This document shows positions 1 to 10,768 of a stretch of DNA of 64,000 nucleotides, one piece after another. The first letter of the stretch is position 1. The number at the start of each line of letters is the position of its first letter. The notes below the pieces were generated by a model. That model saw nothing but the letters and a program-made list of their open reading frames with translations, had not been told where the DNA came from and made no database searches. The stretch covers positions 1,672,206,800 to 1,672,270,799 of the forward strand of contig CM066031.1 of the NCBI GenBank assembly GCA_033557465.1, in the 5' to 3' direction. This DNA comes from Ichthyophis bannanicus (taxonomy: Eukaryota > Chordata > Amphibia > Gymnophiona > Ichthyophiidae). A program made the position numbers and the translations under genes.

Positions 1-145
1 GCAAGTGAAGGAGCCCTTTTTGAAGTGGAATTGTTGACCTTGGTAAATACACTAGGTGTAGGTATGATATTTATGGTGCTATGTCTTGTTGGTCTCTTAA
101 TGGGCTTGGTACATATCAGGCCTTTAAAATATCAGCTGATATGGT
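1..145 (-). pseudogene. L2 LINE, 3' coding fragment (third piece)
   Basis: Read on the minus strand directly after the L2 RT piece that ends at 1920, this stretch continues the L2 C-terminal region (a short YVPSPLRDQQD-like run, then LPR). It contains stop codons. The continuity across the L1 insertion at 158-1919 is the main evidence, with the 12-bp duplication at the borders. The piece runs off the window start. Confidence 0.6.
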
Positions 146-402
146 GTTTTTAATTTTTTTTTATTGAATTTCAATCTTATGCCATACAACAAGCAATCAG
201 GCAATATGAAAGAAAACCAAATAAGAAACAAATTAATAAGACAGCCAACCACTCGCGGCCATCCTATAAACTCCACATAGAATACATACAAGTCCACATT
301 AAGGGAGAGTGGAACCCTATTTAGAAAAATACATTTCAAATGAGAAAAAAAAACCACATTAACCACCAGTAGAGTGATGTAAATAACAAAATCCTATGCA
401 TA

Positions 403-1599
403 CTAACTCGTCACTACAGGTTGAGACTCATGACTATTAAGAAAAACCAAAAGTTGATCAGGTTCCAAAAAGCCATAACTCTTCCCAAGATGGCCTACTA
501 CACATTTGCATGGGAACTTAAGAAAAAAGGTAGCCTCCATTGCCAGGGTACGATCTTTCAAAAGCCCTATTGCGGATTTGAGTTGTACGTGACACATCAG
601 GGAAGAGAGTGACCTCAAGGCCACAAAATAAAGCGTTCTTTTTAGGGAAATAAGTCTTCAAAATAGAATTCTTGTCCATCTCAGATACAAAAGTAATTAT
701 TAAAGTTGCACGAGCGAAAATAATATCTGAGGAGGATTCAAGAAATTCTGAAATATCCAAACTATGAGGGAACACCAACTGGTCAGATTCCCCACAATCC
801 TCATCACTAACCACTTTCTTATACCTAGGAACATAATAAACATTAGCAACCTTAAAAACTTCAGGTTGTTCAAACGTCAAAACCTCTTTCAAATATTTAT
901 AAAATAAAATTATTGAGGAAAGATAGTGCGTAATAGGAAAATTCAAACATCTTAAATTTTTTGACCGCGACAAATTCTCAATCATTTCAAACTGCCTATG
1001 AAAATATAAACTATCTTTGACGGAAGCTACAGAGGCTGCCTGAACAGTACCCAGTTTAGCTTCCAACTGACCCAGGCGTTCCCCTACCGCCCTTAATTGA
1101 ACATCATAATCCACACGTTTAGCCACAGAATCATGAGTAAATTCCTCATTTTGTCCCATAGTTCCTGTTAAGACAGCTTCAGTTCGGGTAACTACTGCCC
1201 AGATGTCTTTAAGCGTCACATCCTGAGGAGGGGTAGAGGAAAACACCTCACCCCCCCCCCAATGATGAGACTTAAACCACTTTAGGTATAGGTAACTGCT
1301 TGACAGCTGGGCTTCCCCGTGCCGAAGACAGACCAGGATCTAGTGCCAAAGCGACTGGAGAGGATACACCTCCCACTCCTTCTGCATCTGGCACACCCCG
1401 ATCATGCGATGAATGGGGTAGGGTTACACCCCCAATTAGAGATGAAGTGGACAATGAGGAAGTACATACGGAAGCCGAAGCATCAAGACTACAGTCCTCC
1501 AAAACACGCCTTACCAGATTGTTTGTCCATATGGCCTTCATTCTTAGACGCCTTCATAGCTGATACAGTTGGAAAGCTCTTCTTCCGTCTCTTCCCCAT
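403..1599 (-). pseudogene. L1 ORF1p (RNA-binding chaperone), decayed
   Basis: L1 ORF1p is the nucleic-acid chaperone that coats L1 RNA. The frame begins MGKRRKK at 1599, as in many L1 ORF1 proteins, and meets a TAG about 36 codons later. From 1246 the next readable part has a heptad-like region (RLGQLEAKLGTVQ), the start of the RRM (SRSKNLRCLNFP) and the RRM body to about 518. The C-terminal domain continues in another frame at 624-403 (FFLKFPCKCVV, then EPDQLLVFL). At least two frameshifts are present, one of them near the C10 run at 1251-1260. It cannot make a full protein. Confidence 0.75.
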
Positions 1600-1712
1600 T
1601 GCGGATTAACACTCACTTACAACTCCTCAAATCCTCCGAAGTACTCCGAAGAGGCTCCAAAGGGGCGTGACCTGCCCCTTTAGGCACACGCCCAAAGACG
1701 CGCCCGCAGCCG

Positions 1713-1919
1713 CGTCCCACGGTACAGCCCACGCTGACGTCAACTCCCAGCACTCAGCGCCCAAGGGTGTTCACAGCTACCGGTCAGGATCCAAACTCCA
1801 CTCTCTGGCGTCCCACGGTACAGCCCAGATTAAATAGGGCACACACTGATGTCAACTCCCAGCACTCAGCGCCCGCAGGTGTTCACAGCTACCAGTCAGG
1901 ATCCAAACTCCACTCTCCC
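1713..1919 (-). repeat. Two tandem 5' monomers of the L1 element
   Basis: Two head-to-tail copies of a roughly 100-bp GC-rich unit (1713-1808 and 1809-1919) share GTCCCACGGTACAGCCC, a CAACTCCCAGCACTCAGCGC block and a TCAGGATCCAAACTCCACTC end. The second copy has about 14 extra bases after the first block. They lie just upstream of ORF1, where some L1 families (for example mouse) carry promoter monomers. The promoter role is inferred. Confidence 0.65.
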
Positions 1920-3236
1920 GTTTTTAATTTTAAAGACGGTGAGAGCGAATTTATATTTGGCATGGGAAGTAATTGGAAGCCACTGGAGCTGATTCAAGAG
2001 GCAGGTTATGTGGTCGTGTTGGGATGATCCAGTGATGATTCGGGCAGCAGTATTTTGAATTAGCTGCAGGGGATGGATGGTTTGCTTGGGGGGACCTTGG
2101 AAAGGGACATTACAGTAGTCCAGAGTGGGTGTTATGATGGCCTGACATACTGTCTGGAAGTGATCCTGGTTGAGGAGGGGTTTGAATCTGCTAATAGTAG
2201 CCAGCTTTTGGAAGGCTGACTTAGTTGTCTTGTTGATATGGGCTTGGAGGTTAAGGTGGTTGTCAAGGATGACCCCAAGGTATCGTACTTCATTTTTAAT
2301 CAGTATTGGGTTGTCAGCAATGTTGATTGAGGTCAGTGGGGTGAAAGAAGTCTCTCGTGTGATGATAATTGCTTCAGTTTTTTTGACGTTTATGTTGAGG
2401 TTGTTGTTTGTCAACTAGTTTATCATTTCTTGAAGACATTCTGACATTGTTGTGAAGTCCGGGGAATCCAACTGGATTGGAGTGTATGCCATAATATCGA
2501 ATGCATATATGGCATATTGTATCTTGAACTTTTTGAATATGTTGCATATAGGTTGTATATATATGTTGAAGAGGAGGGCGGACAGCGAGGATCCTTGAGG
2601 AACTCCTTGTGCTATGTGGAAAGTGGCTGAGGTGAGGGAACCAACTTTGACTCTCTGCTTTCTGTCGCTGAGATAGGACTGGAACCATTTTAGTGTAGTG
2701 CTTTGAAGACCAATCTTCTTTAGTCGTATCAGAAGGGTGTTGTGCGATACTGTGTCAAAGGCAGAAGAGATGTCTATAAAGACAAGCAGAAATCTATTCC
2801 TCTGAGCAGGTTGTCAAATAGGTGAGTGAGAAGAGATTCAACACTATGATTACGGCGGAAGTCATGCTGATGGGGATCCAGAGGGGCGTGTGTATCAATG
2901 TGCTGTTGGAGTTGAATTTGAACAACTATCTCAATGATTTTGGAAAGGAATGGGATGCTGGAAATTGGTCTGTAAGTTGATGGGTCCAGGTTGTGGGATG
3001 TTGTATTCTTCGGAATTGTGCAGATTGTAGCTTGCTTGAGTGCAGGGGGCATATATCCCTGAGTCAGTGAAGAGCTTATAATCCTTTGGATGCAGGTGGA
3101 CAAGGCCTCCTTTGCAGATCTGATCCATGTCACTGGGCAAGGGTCTGAGGGAGATGTGCTTGAGTTTAATATGGTTATCGTGTCGGCTACTTGTTTTCTC
3201 GTAGGGATGTAGAAGTCTGACCATCCGGAATTGCTG
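1920..3236 (-). pseudogene. L2 LINE reverse transcriptase region (second piece)
   Basis: Minus-strand RT of an L2-type LINE. The start near 3190 reads STSPSDPCPVTWI, followed by the palm region (YRPISSIPFLSKIIE) and a degraded segment around 2430-2790 where FDTVSH and QGVPQGSSLSALLFN-like runs are seen. The C-terminal part has KTEAIII, YLGVILDN, LDYCN, QNTAARIITG and LNQLQWLPI at 2414-1930. Frameshifts and stops break it into several frames. It joins the endonuclease piece that resumes at 9065 across DIRS-A. Confidence 0.8.
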
Positions 3237-3370
3237 ATTTCCTGAGCGGTCCTCCAGTTTAGTCCTCCACATCCGGGTAGTGCACCTCCTCCTGCCGCAT
3301 GGAGACTGGACCAATCAGAATCTTCCCATCTCAGGATGTATGCTGCTGGAGCTCCCATCAGCCCCCAGTG
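3237..3370 (+). repeat. DIRS-A left inverted terminal repeat
   Basis: Reverse complement of 8906-9022 with few mismatches (the GGAGGTGCACTACC and GATTGGTCCAATC blocks are shared). The outermost bases differ from the right end, as in DIRS elements, and their complement is found in the internal region at 8494-8530. Confidence 0.88.
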
Positions 3371-4191
3371 TGTCCAGTCTCCTTGCAGCTGGAGGACGTG
3401 TGAGCCTGGCACTGGGCTCACTTAGGGACATTGGAGGCAACACTAGTTAGACTTTTTGGGGGTTTATTTCTCACTCCTATAGTTACTTTGATTTATTTTT
3501 TAATAGGTAGCTGTGCCTTTAAAAAAAAAAAAAAAGAGAGAAAGTGGCGATCAAGGAGCCGGGTCTGCACTGCCCTTCTGCTTTTGCTTCCTGCAGAGGT
3601 GTCATTTGCAGCCAGGGATATGCTAGATCTCTCCTCCTAGACTGTACGGAGGAGAGATCTGCTATTGCCAGCCACCCGCTTGGATCCGGGGAGTCCCTGC
3701 ACCGTCAGCTGGCTTCAGGACAGAGGTCCGACGTGGAATCCTCACTGGCGGGTTGTTTTTACAGCCCGGAGCGGTAGCACACACGCCGCTCAGGGTTCGA
3801 GCGGCATTCCATCTCAAGGTGATTCTGTGCAAGCGGGGTGAGTTTTGTTTTAGTACCGGTGTGCTCCTGGAGATCGCCCTTCTTTAGTTATCCGGGGCAG
3901 TTTGGCAAGAGTAATTTTCTCTTTTTGTTTTTTTTGTACCATTTTCTCGCCGGCTGCTTGTTGCGGCGGCCATTTTTGTAGCTCTGTTGTTTTCCCGCCC
4001 GAAGTGAAGAGCTCTGCAGTGGTTTTCCCTCTGCGTTTAGCACTGTTTTGGGCTGGCGTTTTTGGTTTTGTGGATTTGAGGATGGACAGTTGCTGGTTTA
4101 AAAAAAAAAAAAGGAGTTTTAATTTATTTGCTTTATTTTAACATTAGTTTATGGACATTCCCTTCTCACAGTAGTTGCTCCCTGTACCTGA
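3371..4191 (+). other. DIRS-A 5' leader, non-coding
   Basis: This is the leader between the left terminal repeat and gag. It holds two A runs (about 3521-3535 and 4101-4112), each preceded by TTT. I see no convincing ORF or promoter motif. Confidence 0.5.
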
Positions 4192-5568
4192 ATGGCTGCG
4201 AGACCGCAGTGCGTTATCTGCGGTTCTTGCAGAGGAGCTGTAGCTGAGTCTGGTATTTGCAGGGGCTGCGCCTCGGTTTCCACTGACTTAGAGCAACAAA
4301 TGGAGGGCAAGGCGCTGTCAGACCCTGGAAGTCCAGCTGGGCAGGCGGAGAGAGAGCCTTCTCCAGGACCTCACGCATCTTTTTCTCCTGTTCCCCCTAG
4401 GGGGCAGGGGAGCACGTTGCCGGTTGAAGCAACAGAGTCTTCCTTGACAGATTTTTCCCCGGACTTTGTCCTTATTATGCATCAGGCCTTTCGCTTGGGG
4501 CGTTTGGGCAAGTTGCCGGAGGCATTGCCGTCGCCCCTGCCCTCCCTTAATGGAGAGGAGCTCAGGCGGCATATCCAGAAGTCAGCCAAGCGGTTTAGGT
4601 ATGCGGACTTAGAGCAGGAGGATATGGTGTGGCAGGAGCCTGAGGCAGAAGTGGATCCCGGGGACGGTTGTGAGGAGCTGGAGGAAGGTGAGATCCCAGA
4701 TCCTGCTGAAGAGGACGGGTTGGAGGATCCCCTCATTCAAGCGGTACGGGAGTCTCAGGTGGTGTTTCCGGTACACAGGGTTGTGGAGCAGATGATTCAA
4801 ACTGAGTAGGATCAACCGGAATCAGGTCTGAAGGGGATTAGGACAATGAACTGCCTGTATCTGTTAGCGGACAAGGACAAGGATAAGTTTAAGTCGCCGC
4901 AAGTAGACGCAGCGGTGTCGGCGGTAACCAAGAAAACGACCATTCCCGTTGAAGGCAGTGTGGCCTTGACACGCAAGACAAAGGTGGACGGTTTGTTGAA
5001 ACAGGCCTTTGAGACCAATGCTTTATCTTTGCAGGCCTCTATTTGTGGGGCTTTGGTGGTTAGGGCCTGCTTAAGGTGGGCTCAGTGGTTACGGCAAGTC
5101 TCCAGCTTGGATCAGCAGGGCTTGCTAGAGGTGACCCGGTTGGAGTCGGGGTCGGCGTATTTGGCGGATGTACATTATGATTTGATTAGAACATTGGCAA
5201 ATAGCATGGCTTCCTTGGTGGCGGCGCAGAGATCTAGTTGGTTGTGGAATTGGGCGGCTGACGGATCTTCTAAATCCCGACTCAGCAAACTCCCCTTTAA
5301 GGGCAAATTGTTGGTCGGGGATGATCTGGATAAGTTGGTGAAAGACCTCGGAGAGTCTAAGGGCGGTAGGCTGCCGGAGGATAAGCCTAAGCTGGGTAGA
5401 AACTTGCCGACCGCTCGGGGCCAGTTTCGGGACTTTCGAAGGTTTCGCTCTTCCTGCCTGTGGGGTTCCCAGCGCGGCCGGTTTGGGTCTAGGTCCCAAG
5501 GGTTTCGAGGAGCGGGCAGAGGATTTGCAGCTGCGTCCTCTTCTTCTTTTGGTTGCAAGCCACAATGA
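4192..5568 (+). pseudogene. DIRS-A gag-like ORF with one in-frame TAG
   Basis: A single frame of 459 codons broken only by a TAG at 4807-4809. The N-terminus is Cys-rich (CVICGSC, then CRGC), possibly metal-binding. The middle is acidic (EELEEGEIPDPAEEDG). The C-terminal half has the helical segment found in DIRS gag-like proteins and ends in an Arg/Gly/Ser-rich tail that could bind nucleic acid. It overlaps the pol frame from 5483. The start was chosen at the first ATG before the Cys motif. The TAG could be a point mutation or a read-through site, and I favour mutation because other ORFs of the element are also broken. Confidence 0.75.
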
Positions 5569-7320
5569 AGCGAGGCGGGCTCCGGGGGGAAGTCAAGTCA
5601 TCGGGGGTCGCCTGCGGGACTTTCTTCCTTCCTGGGCCCAAATAACCTCAGATCAGTGGGTGCTAGAGGTAATCAGAGAGGGATATGCGCTGGAGTTTGC
5701 TTGTCCGCTTCGGGACTCCTTCGTCCTTTCCCCCAGCAAAGGAAAGCAGAAGGCGCTAGCAATTCAGTTAACGTTGGATCGACTCATAGCCTTGGGTGTG
5801 GTAATCCCCGTCCTGCCTTCCGAGCGCGGCGTAGGTTGCTACTCCATTTATTTCGTAGTGCCAAAGAAAGATGGTTCGCTCCATCCTATCCTGGATCTCA
5901 AGGGCGTGAATCGTTGTCTCAGAGTGCCGCATTTCCGGATGGAGACCTTAAGGTCCGTCATAGTGGCGGTGCGCCAAGGGGAGTTTCTAACTTCTCTGGA
6001 TCTCTCGGAGGCCTATTTGCACATTCCGATCAGAGCGGTTCATCAAAGGTTTCTGAGGTTCGCGTTCCCGTGGGGGCACTTTCAGTTTCGGGCATTGCCG
6101 TTCGGATTAGCCATGGCTCTGCGCACCTTCACCAAGGTCATGGTGGTGGTGGTGGCGGCCTTGCGAAAGGAAGGTATTTTAGTCCGCCCTTATCTCGACG
6201 ACTGGTTGATTCGGGCAAAGTCCGAGGAGGAGAGTTTGCAGGCCACGGGCAGAGTTGTAGCCTTGCTGCAGTCTCTCAGCTGGGTGGTCAACGAGAAGAA
6301 GAGTCATTTAGTGCCAACGCAGTCCCTCAAATACCTCGGAGTTCGTTTCGACACGGCGAGAGGTTTGGTGTGCTTGCCGGAGTGCCGCGTTCAAGCCTTG
6401 CAGCGTCTGGTGCGCACGTTCTTGGGGATCTCCATTCCGACCGCATGGTGGTACCTGCGGCTGTTAGGAACAATGGCGGCAACGTTGGAGGTGGTCCCGT
6501 GGGCCAGGTTTCATATGCGTCCACTTCAGAAAGCCCTGTTACATCGTTGGTCGAACCAGTTGGATTCGCTGAACAAGCAGTTGCCCTGCCCAAGGACAGT
6601 TCGTCTGTCTCTCCGGTGGTGGCTGTGCTCGAAGTCCCTGTGAGCGGGTCTGTCTTTGGAGCAGCCCATTTGGATCCCTTTCATAACGGATGCAAGTCTG
6701 GTGGGCTGGGGAGCCCACTGTGAGGGTCGTTACGCGCAGGGGACGTGGTCACCTCTAGAGACCTCTTGGTCGATCAACCGACTCGAGCTGCGAGCGGTGA
6801 GACAAGCGCTACAAGCCCTCGAGACGTTGGTGAGGGGGAGGGCAGTGCGAGTCCTATCGGACAACTTGGCAACAGTGACCTACATCAACCAACAGGGAGG
6901 CACAGGGAGCGTGGCCATGGAAAGCGAGGCAGAGGCGTTGTTCGAATGGGTGGAGGCCCGTCTGCCAGCCATTTCAGCAGCGCATATCGCAGGAAAAGAC
7001 AATGTGATGGCATATTTTCTCAGCAGAGTGCAGGTGGACCCCGGGGAGTGGGAACTGCACCTGCAGATATATGCGCAAATAGTTCACAGATGGGGGCTCC
7101 GATCATGGACCTTATGGCAACCTTTCAGTCAGCAAAGACAGGTCGATTCTTCAGCAGAAGGAGAGAACGCATATCCGAAGGTATCGATGCCGTCATTCAG
7201 CCGTGGCCGGAGTCCAGACTTCTTTATGTCTTCCCCCCTTGGGCGTTGATCGGCCGTGTCGTTCAGCGCATCAAGGTGCACCAGGGGCAGGTCCTGCTAG
7301 TTGCTCCGGATTGGCCCAGT
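5483..7320 (+). pseudogene. DIRS-A reverse transcriptase-RNase H (pol)
   Basis: The RT domain copies element RNA to DNA. It shows YFVVPKKDGSLHPILDLKGVN, FLTSLDLSEAYLHIPI (motif A), LPFGLAMALRTFTK (motif B) and YLDDWLI (catalytic motif C). RNase H follows with ITDASLVGWGAH, NRLELRAV, SDNLATV and HIAGKDN. One TGA at 6641-6643 (CLCSKSL-stop-AGLSLEQ context) separates RT from RNase H in the same frame. A frameshift near 7130 moves the C-terminal tail to the frame ending at 7320. It overlaps gag by 86 nt and the recombinase by about 120 nt, which is the usual compact DIRS layout. Confidence 0.85.
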
Positions 7321-8482
7321 TGACCGTGGTATGCGGATCTGGTGCGGTTGCTCGACGGAGTGTCGTGGACACTTCCTCCATTGCCAGACCTGTTGCTTCT
7401 GGGTCCGCTGCGGATGCCTCAGGTGGATCGATTCTCGCTTACGGTTTGGCCATTGAAAGGGCTCAGTTGAGGAAGAAAGGTTATTCTCCAGCGGTTATTG
7501 CCACTCTCCTTCGGGCTAGGAAAACGTCCACCTCGCTCGCGTATGTGCGGGTGTGGAGAATTTTTGAGGACTGGTGTTCATGGCATAGTGTTCAGGCAGT
7601 GACGGCTCCGGTATCCGTGATTCTCAGCTTTCTGCAGGACGGTTTTGACAAAGGTTTAGCCGCCAGTTCCCTGAAGGTGCAGTTGGCGGTGCTCGTGTGC
7701 TACAGGGGCAAGGTTCTAGGAATTCCCCTGGGAGCACACTCGGACGTACAGCATTTTCTTAATGCGATATTCAGGCTGAGGCCTTCGTGCAGAGTGTCGG
7801 TTCCCTCGTGGGATTTGAATCTGGTGTTACAAGCGTTAGCTCGAAAGCCTTTTGAACCCCTTCGGCGGGTGTCCGTTAAAGATCTGACTCTGAAGACGGT
7901 TTTTCTGGTGGCAATCTGTTCGGCGAGGCGAATTTCTGAGTTGCAGGCGCTTTCGTGTAGAGAACCATTCTTATCTTTTTCTAGAGATAGGGTGGTTCTG
8001 CGTCCGGTTCCTTCCTTTCTGCCTAAGGTAGTTTCACCTTTTCATTTAAATCAGAAGCGGCAGATGCTACGGACGGTGGGTTACATCGCTTGGATGTACG
8101 GGGAGTTCTTCGTTGCTACTTAAAGGTGTCAGAGACGTTCCGTAAGACAGACCGGTTGTTCATGCTTTTTGGCGGAGCCCGAAAAGGTGAGGCAGCGGTG
8201 AAGGCATCCATCGCTCGGTGGTTTAAGGAGGCGATTGCATCGGCTTACGTTTTGCAAGATCGGCCGGTTCCGTTGGGCTTGCGGGCCCACTCTACTAGAG
8301 CGCAAGCGACATCCTGGGCAGAGCATAGTCTTGTTCCGCCAGTGGAAATTTGCAGGGCGGCTACCTGGTCATCTCTTCATGCCTTCAGTAGACACTACCG
8401 GTTAAATGTGCTGGCCGCTCGGGATTCTTGTTTTGGTTCGGCGGTGTTGCGCGCCGGTTGGCAAGGTCCCGCCCGTTGTTGA
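7203..8482 (+). pseudogene. DIRS-A tyrosine recombinase
   Basis: The integrase of DIRS elements, which recombines a circular DNA copy into the target. An N-terminal SAM-like part (RKTSTSLAYVRVWRIFEDWC) precedes the catalytic domain with the first Arg in SARRISELQAL. A break near 8060-8110, with an apparent small deletion, shifts the frame. The rest lies in 8090-8482 with GLRAHSTRAQATS (the H-x-x-R box), EICRAATWSS and the candidate catalytic Tyr in SRHYRLN. The active-site residues are present, but the reading frame is not continuous. Confidence 0.85.
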
Positions 8483-8493
8483 CTGCTCTGTTA

Positions 8494-8602
8494 CATCCCG
8501 GATGTGGAGGACTAAACTGGAGGACCGCTCAGGAAATAGAAATTACACTCACCTGGTAATTGTAGTTCCTGGAGGGTCCAGTTTAGTCCTCATTCCCTCC
8601 CA
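8494..8602 (+). repeat. DIRS-A internal complementary region
   Basis: Its first part (GGATGTGGAGGACTAAACTG, then CGCTCAGGAAAT) is the reverse complement of the left terminus. Its second part (TAATTGTAGTTCCTGGAGGG onward) is the reverse complement of the right terminus. The two meet at AAATAGAAATT. In the DIRS replication model this region templates the joined ends of the circular DNA. Confidence 0.85.
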
Positions 8603-8905
8603 AGTGTCAGGTTTGGTTGGTGCGGCGTGCTTGATGCAAATGGGGGAGAATTTTTTCAGCAAATTTCTTTGGGTCCCCGTAGCAGGGGTCCTTATGCTCT
8701 CTCTTTTTGCCAGCAAGTAAGTTCATATATCTGGGGTTGTGACTGCCTATTGATTCAGGTAAAAAGGCAGAAGCAATGTGCAGAGTTCTGGCTTCCTCAT
8801 TTGGGGAGGGGGTCGGATAAAAGGTAAGGGGAATAGATTATGTTCTAGTTAGGTATTTATACTTGTCTCATGTGTTGCTTCTTTAAGTCTGCTTTGTTAC
8901 TAGTT
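8603..8905 (+). other. DIRS-A segment between internal region and right repeat
   Basis: About 300 bp with only short, unconvincing ORFs. It may hold the 3' end of the element RNA, but I see no AATAAA. Confidence 0.45.
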
Positions 8906-9064
8906 CACTGGGGGCTGATGGGAGCTTGAGCAGCATACATCCTGAGATGGGAAGATTCTGATTGGTCCAATCTCCATGCTGCAGGAGGAGGTGCACTACC
9001 TGGATGTGGAGGACTAAACTGGACCCTCCAGGAACTACAATTACCAGGGGAGTGTAATTTCTAT
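8906..9064 (+). repeat. DIRS-A right inverted terminal repeat
   Basis: Inverted copy of 3237-3370 with its own outer extension (CCCTCCAGGAACTACAATTA and on to GTAATTTCTAT), which is complementary to the second half of the internal region. Confidence 0.87.
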
Positions 9065-10235
9065 ATTTTCTTCATGTAAGGTTGATGCATCGGTGGTGGA
9101 TGTATCTGTGAGTGGAGACTTCAGGAGGGTTTGTTCTTGGTTATGAGGTAGTCGGCAAAATTTGAGGGTCTAACGTGTCTTCTTTCCGAGTTGGGTCTTT
9201 TTTGAGTGTGCGGACAATATCAAAGAGCTCTCTGGGCTTATTGCAGGCTTTTAAAATGAGGTTTGTGTGGTATTGTTGCTTGTGATTGTTGATTAATTTG
9301 TTGTATTCCTTTTGTGTTTTTTGGTATTGCTTTAATGTAGCATCAGACTTGTCATGTCACCATCAATGTTCATGCTGACGTAGTTCTCTCTTGGTCTTTC
9401 TTATTGTTATGGAGTACCGTGGGGCTGATTTTGGCCTAGTACCTTTGTGACCTACACTTGTTCATTCTGGTGGTTTAGCTGCAGCACTGATAGTGGTGTT
9501 CCAAGTGCCGATTGCTGTGTCTAGATCCGTGAAGTTTTGGGGCAGGTGTTGCATGGTGTCAGTAAGGAACTGGTCCTTGTCAAATGCCTTGAAGCGTCAT
9601 CCAGGGTTAGGTGGTTTTTGGGGGCGGGAGGAGGATTTTGAAGAGTATGGCATGGTGATCTGACCATAGTATGGGTGAGATTATGGGAGATGTTATGATG
9701 TCCTGATCTATTATGCTTGTAGGAGTGAATATTAGGTCCGGGATAGAGCCCAAGCGGTGAGTTGGTTCTGTGAGTATTTAATTAAATAGAAGGGACTCCA
9801 TTGCATTGTGGAAAGCTATTTCCTCTTTGCTGGATGCTGAAGTGAGATTCAGGTCCCCTAGCACTATCAGAGGTTTGTGATGGGAGTTAGCAGAACATAT
9901 TGATTCCAGAATATTGGACGTTTCCTCTGAGGTTGCACTTGGGGCACTGTAGATTAGACAGAAGGCTATTTGTTTGTTTTCTATGCTAATAATGTCACAT
10001 CGTTCAGAGCTTTATAGAACTGGAGGTTTTAAGCTTAAGGTTTGAACAAGCTAGGATTAAAACCCCTCCACCTCGCTTGTGGGTACAGAGGAAGTTGAAT
10101 GCTGAGTATGTGGAGGGTGTTACCTGGTTTAGGATGACTTAGTCAGTACTCTCTAGCCATGATTCAGTGATGCATAGAATATCAATGTGGTTGGCTTGAA
10201 TGTGATCAATAATGGTATTTCTCTTATTAAACACC
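9065..10235 (-). pseudogene. L2 LINE endonuclease region (first piece)
   Basis: Minus-strand reading shows an apurinic-type endonuclease of an L2 LINE. It has NHIDILCITESWL near 10150, RGGGVLILA, VLGDLNLTSAS around 9850 and SIPDLIFTP, WSDHHAI near 9660, followed by the linker up to the DIRS-A border. The nuclease nicks target DNA to prime reverse transcription. Many stops and shifts are present. The protein continues at 3236 when DIRS-A is removed. The 5' end of the LINE is lost at about 10235. Confidence 0.8.
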
Positions 10236-10248
10236 ATTATTGATCACA
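10201..10248. repeat. Perfect 16-bp inverted repeat at the L2/CR1 border
   Basis: TGTGATCAATAATGGT (10201-10216) and its exact reverse complement (10233-10248) flank a 16-base spacer. The left arm belongs to the L2 coding frame (TIIDHI on the minus strand). The right arm lies between the L2 5' end and the CR1 start. Confidence 0.8.
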
Positions 10249-10615
10249 TAGAAGCTGATGAGGATAAAGCAGAATTGCTTAACAAATATTTCTGTTGTGT
10301 TCACAGATGAAGAACCAGGAGGAGGACCTCAGAAAACACCCACAAACAGGGACAGAAGTAAGGGGCATCTTAAATGATTTTCAGAAAACTGTGTTCGTGA
10401 GGAACTAGCTAAACTTAAAGTAGAGAAAACGATGGGACCAGATGGGATATACCAGAGAATACTGTGGGAACTTTGGGACGTTCTAGCAGCTCCACTGACC
10501 AACCTTTTTAATGCTTCTTTGGAGTCAGGAGTGGTGCCAGAGGACTGGAGAGAGGCACATGTGGTCCCTTTACACAAAAGCAGAAGTAAGGATGTGGTTG
10601 AAAACTACAGGCCGG
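10249..10615 (+). pseudogene. CR1-1 LINE, first piece (start of RT)
   Basis: 5'-truncated CR1. It shows AELLNKYF, MGPDGIYQRILWELWDVLAAPLTNLFNASLESGVVP-type sequence and WREAHVVPLHKS, i.e. the start of the RT domain, with stops upstream. It breaks at ENYRPG where the L1 inserted and resumes at 34425. It is the same family as CR1-4 at 42908-45455. Confidence 0.85.
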
Positions 10616-10768
10616 GGACTTCTGGTGAAGTCACCGAACCACATGGACAGCTGAAAAAGAGCTCCGCCATTCATCCCCGCAAATGTAATTAATCTCCCCT
10701 AAAAATAAAAAGCAACCCAAATACCCCAAAGAGGATTGGATTGGTTAGAGGGTGCAGAGGCTGGTGGA

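Larger units (their letters stand above)
158..1919 (-). mobile_element. ORF1-only (half-L1-like) L1 retroposon
   Basis: A minus-strand unit with tandem 5' repeats (1713-1919), an L1 ORF1 (start 1599, end 403), about 240 bp of 3' untranslated sequence and an AATAAA-plus-A-rich end near 158-175. No ORF2 sequence lies between ORF1 and the A-rich end. The 12-bp sequence GTTTTTAATTTT occurs at 146-157 and at 1920-1931 and is the target duplication. The host L2 frame can be followed across the site. It could be an ORF1-only lineage like mammalian HAL1, or an L1 that lost ORF2 by deletion. The sequence alone cannot decide. Confidence 0.72.
3237..9064 (+). mobile_element. DIRS-A, DIRS-type tyrosine-recombinase retroelement
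   Basis: A complete but decayed DIRS element. It has inverted terminal repeats (3237-3370 and 8906-9064), gag, RT/RNase H and tyrosine recombinase genes in order, and an internal complementary region (8494-8602) holding the complements of both termini. DIRS elements integrate with a tyrosine recombinase and make no target duplication, and none is seen. Deleting this unit restores the L2 frame exactly (MKKI then SNSGWSDF). Confidence 0.9.

Noticed and set aside
5656..6723. 355-codon second-frame ORF over DIRS-A pol
   Set aside because: It is a shadow of the RT frame. Its Ser/Gly-rich text has no conserved motif, while the other frame carries all RT motifs.
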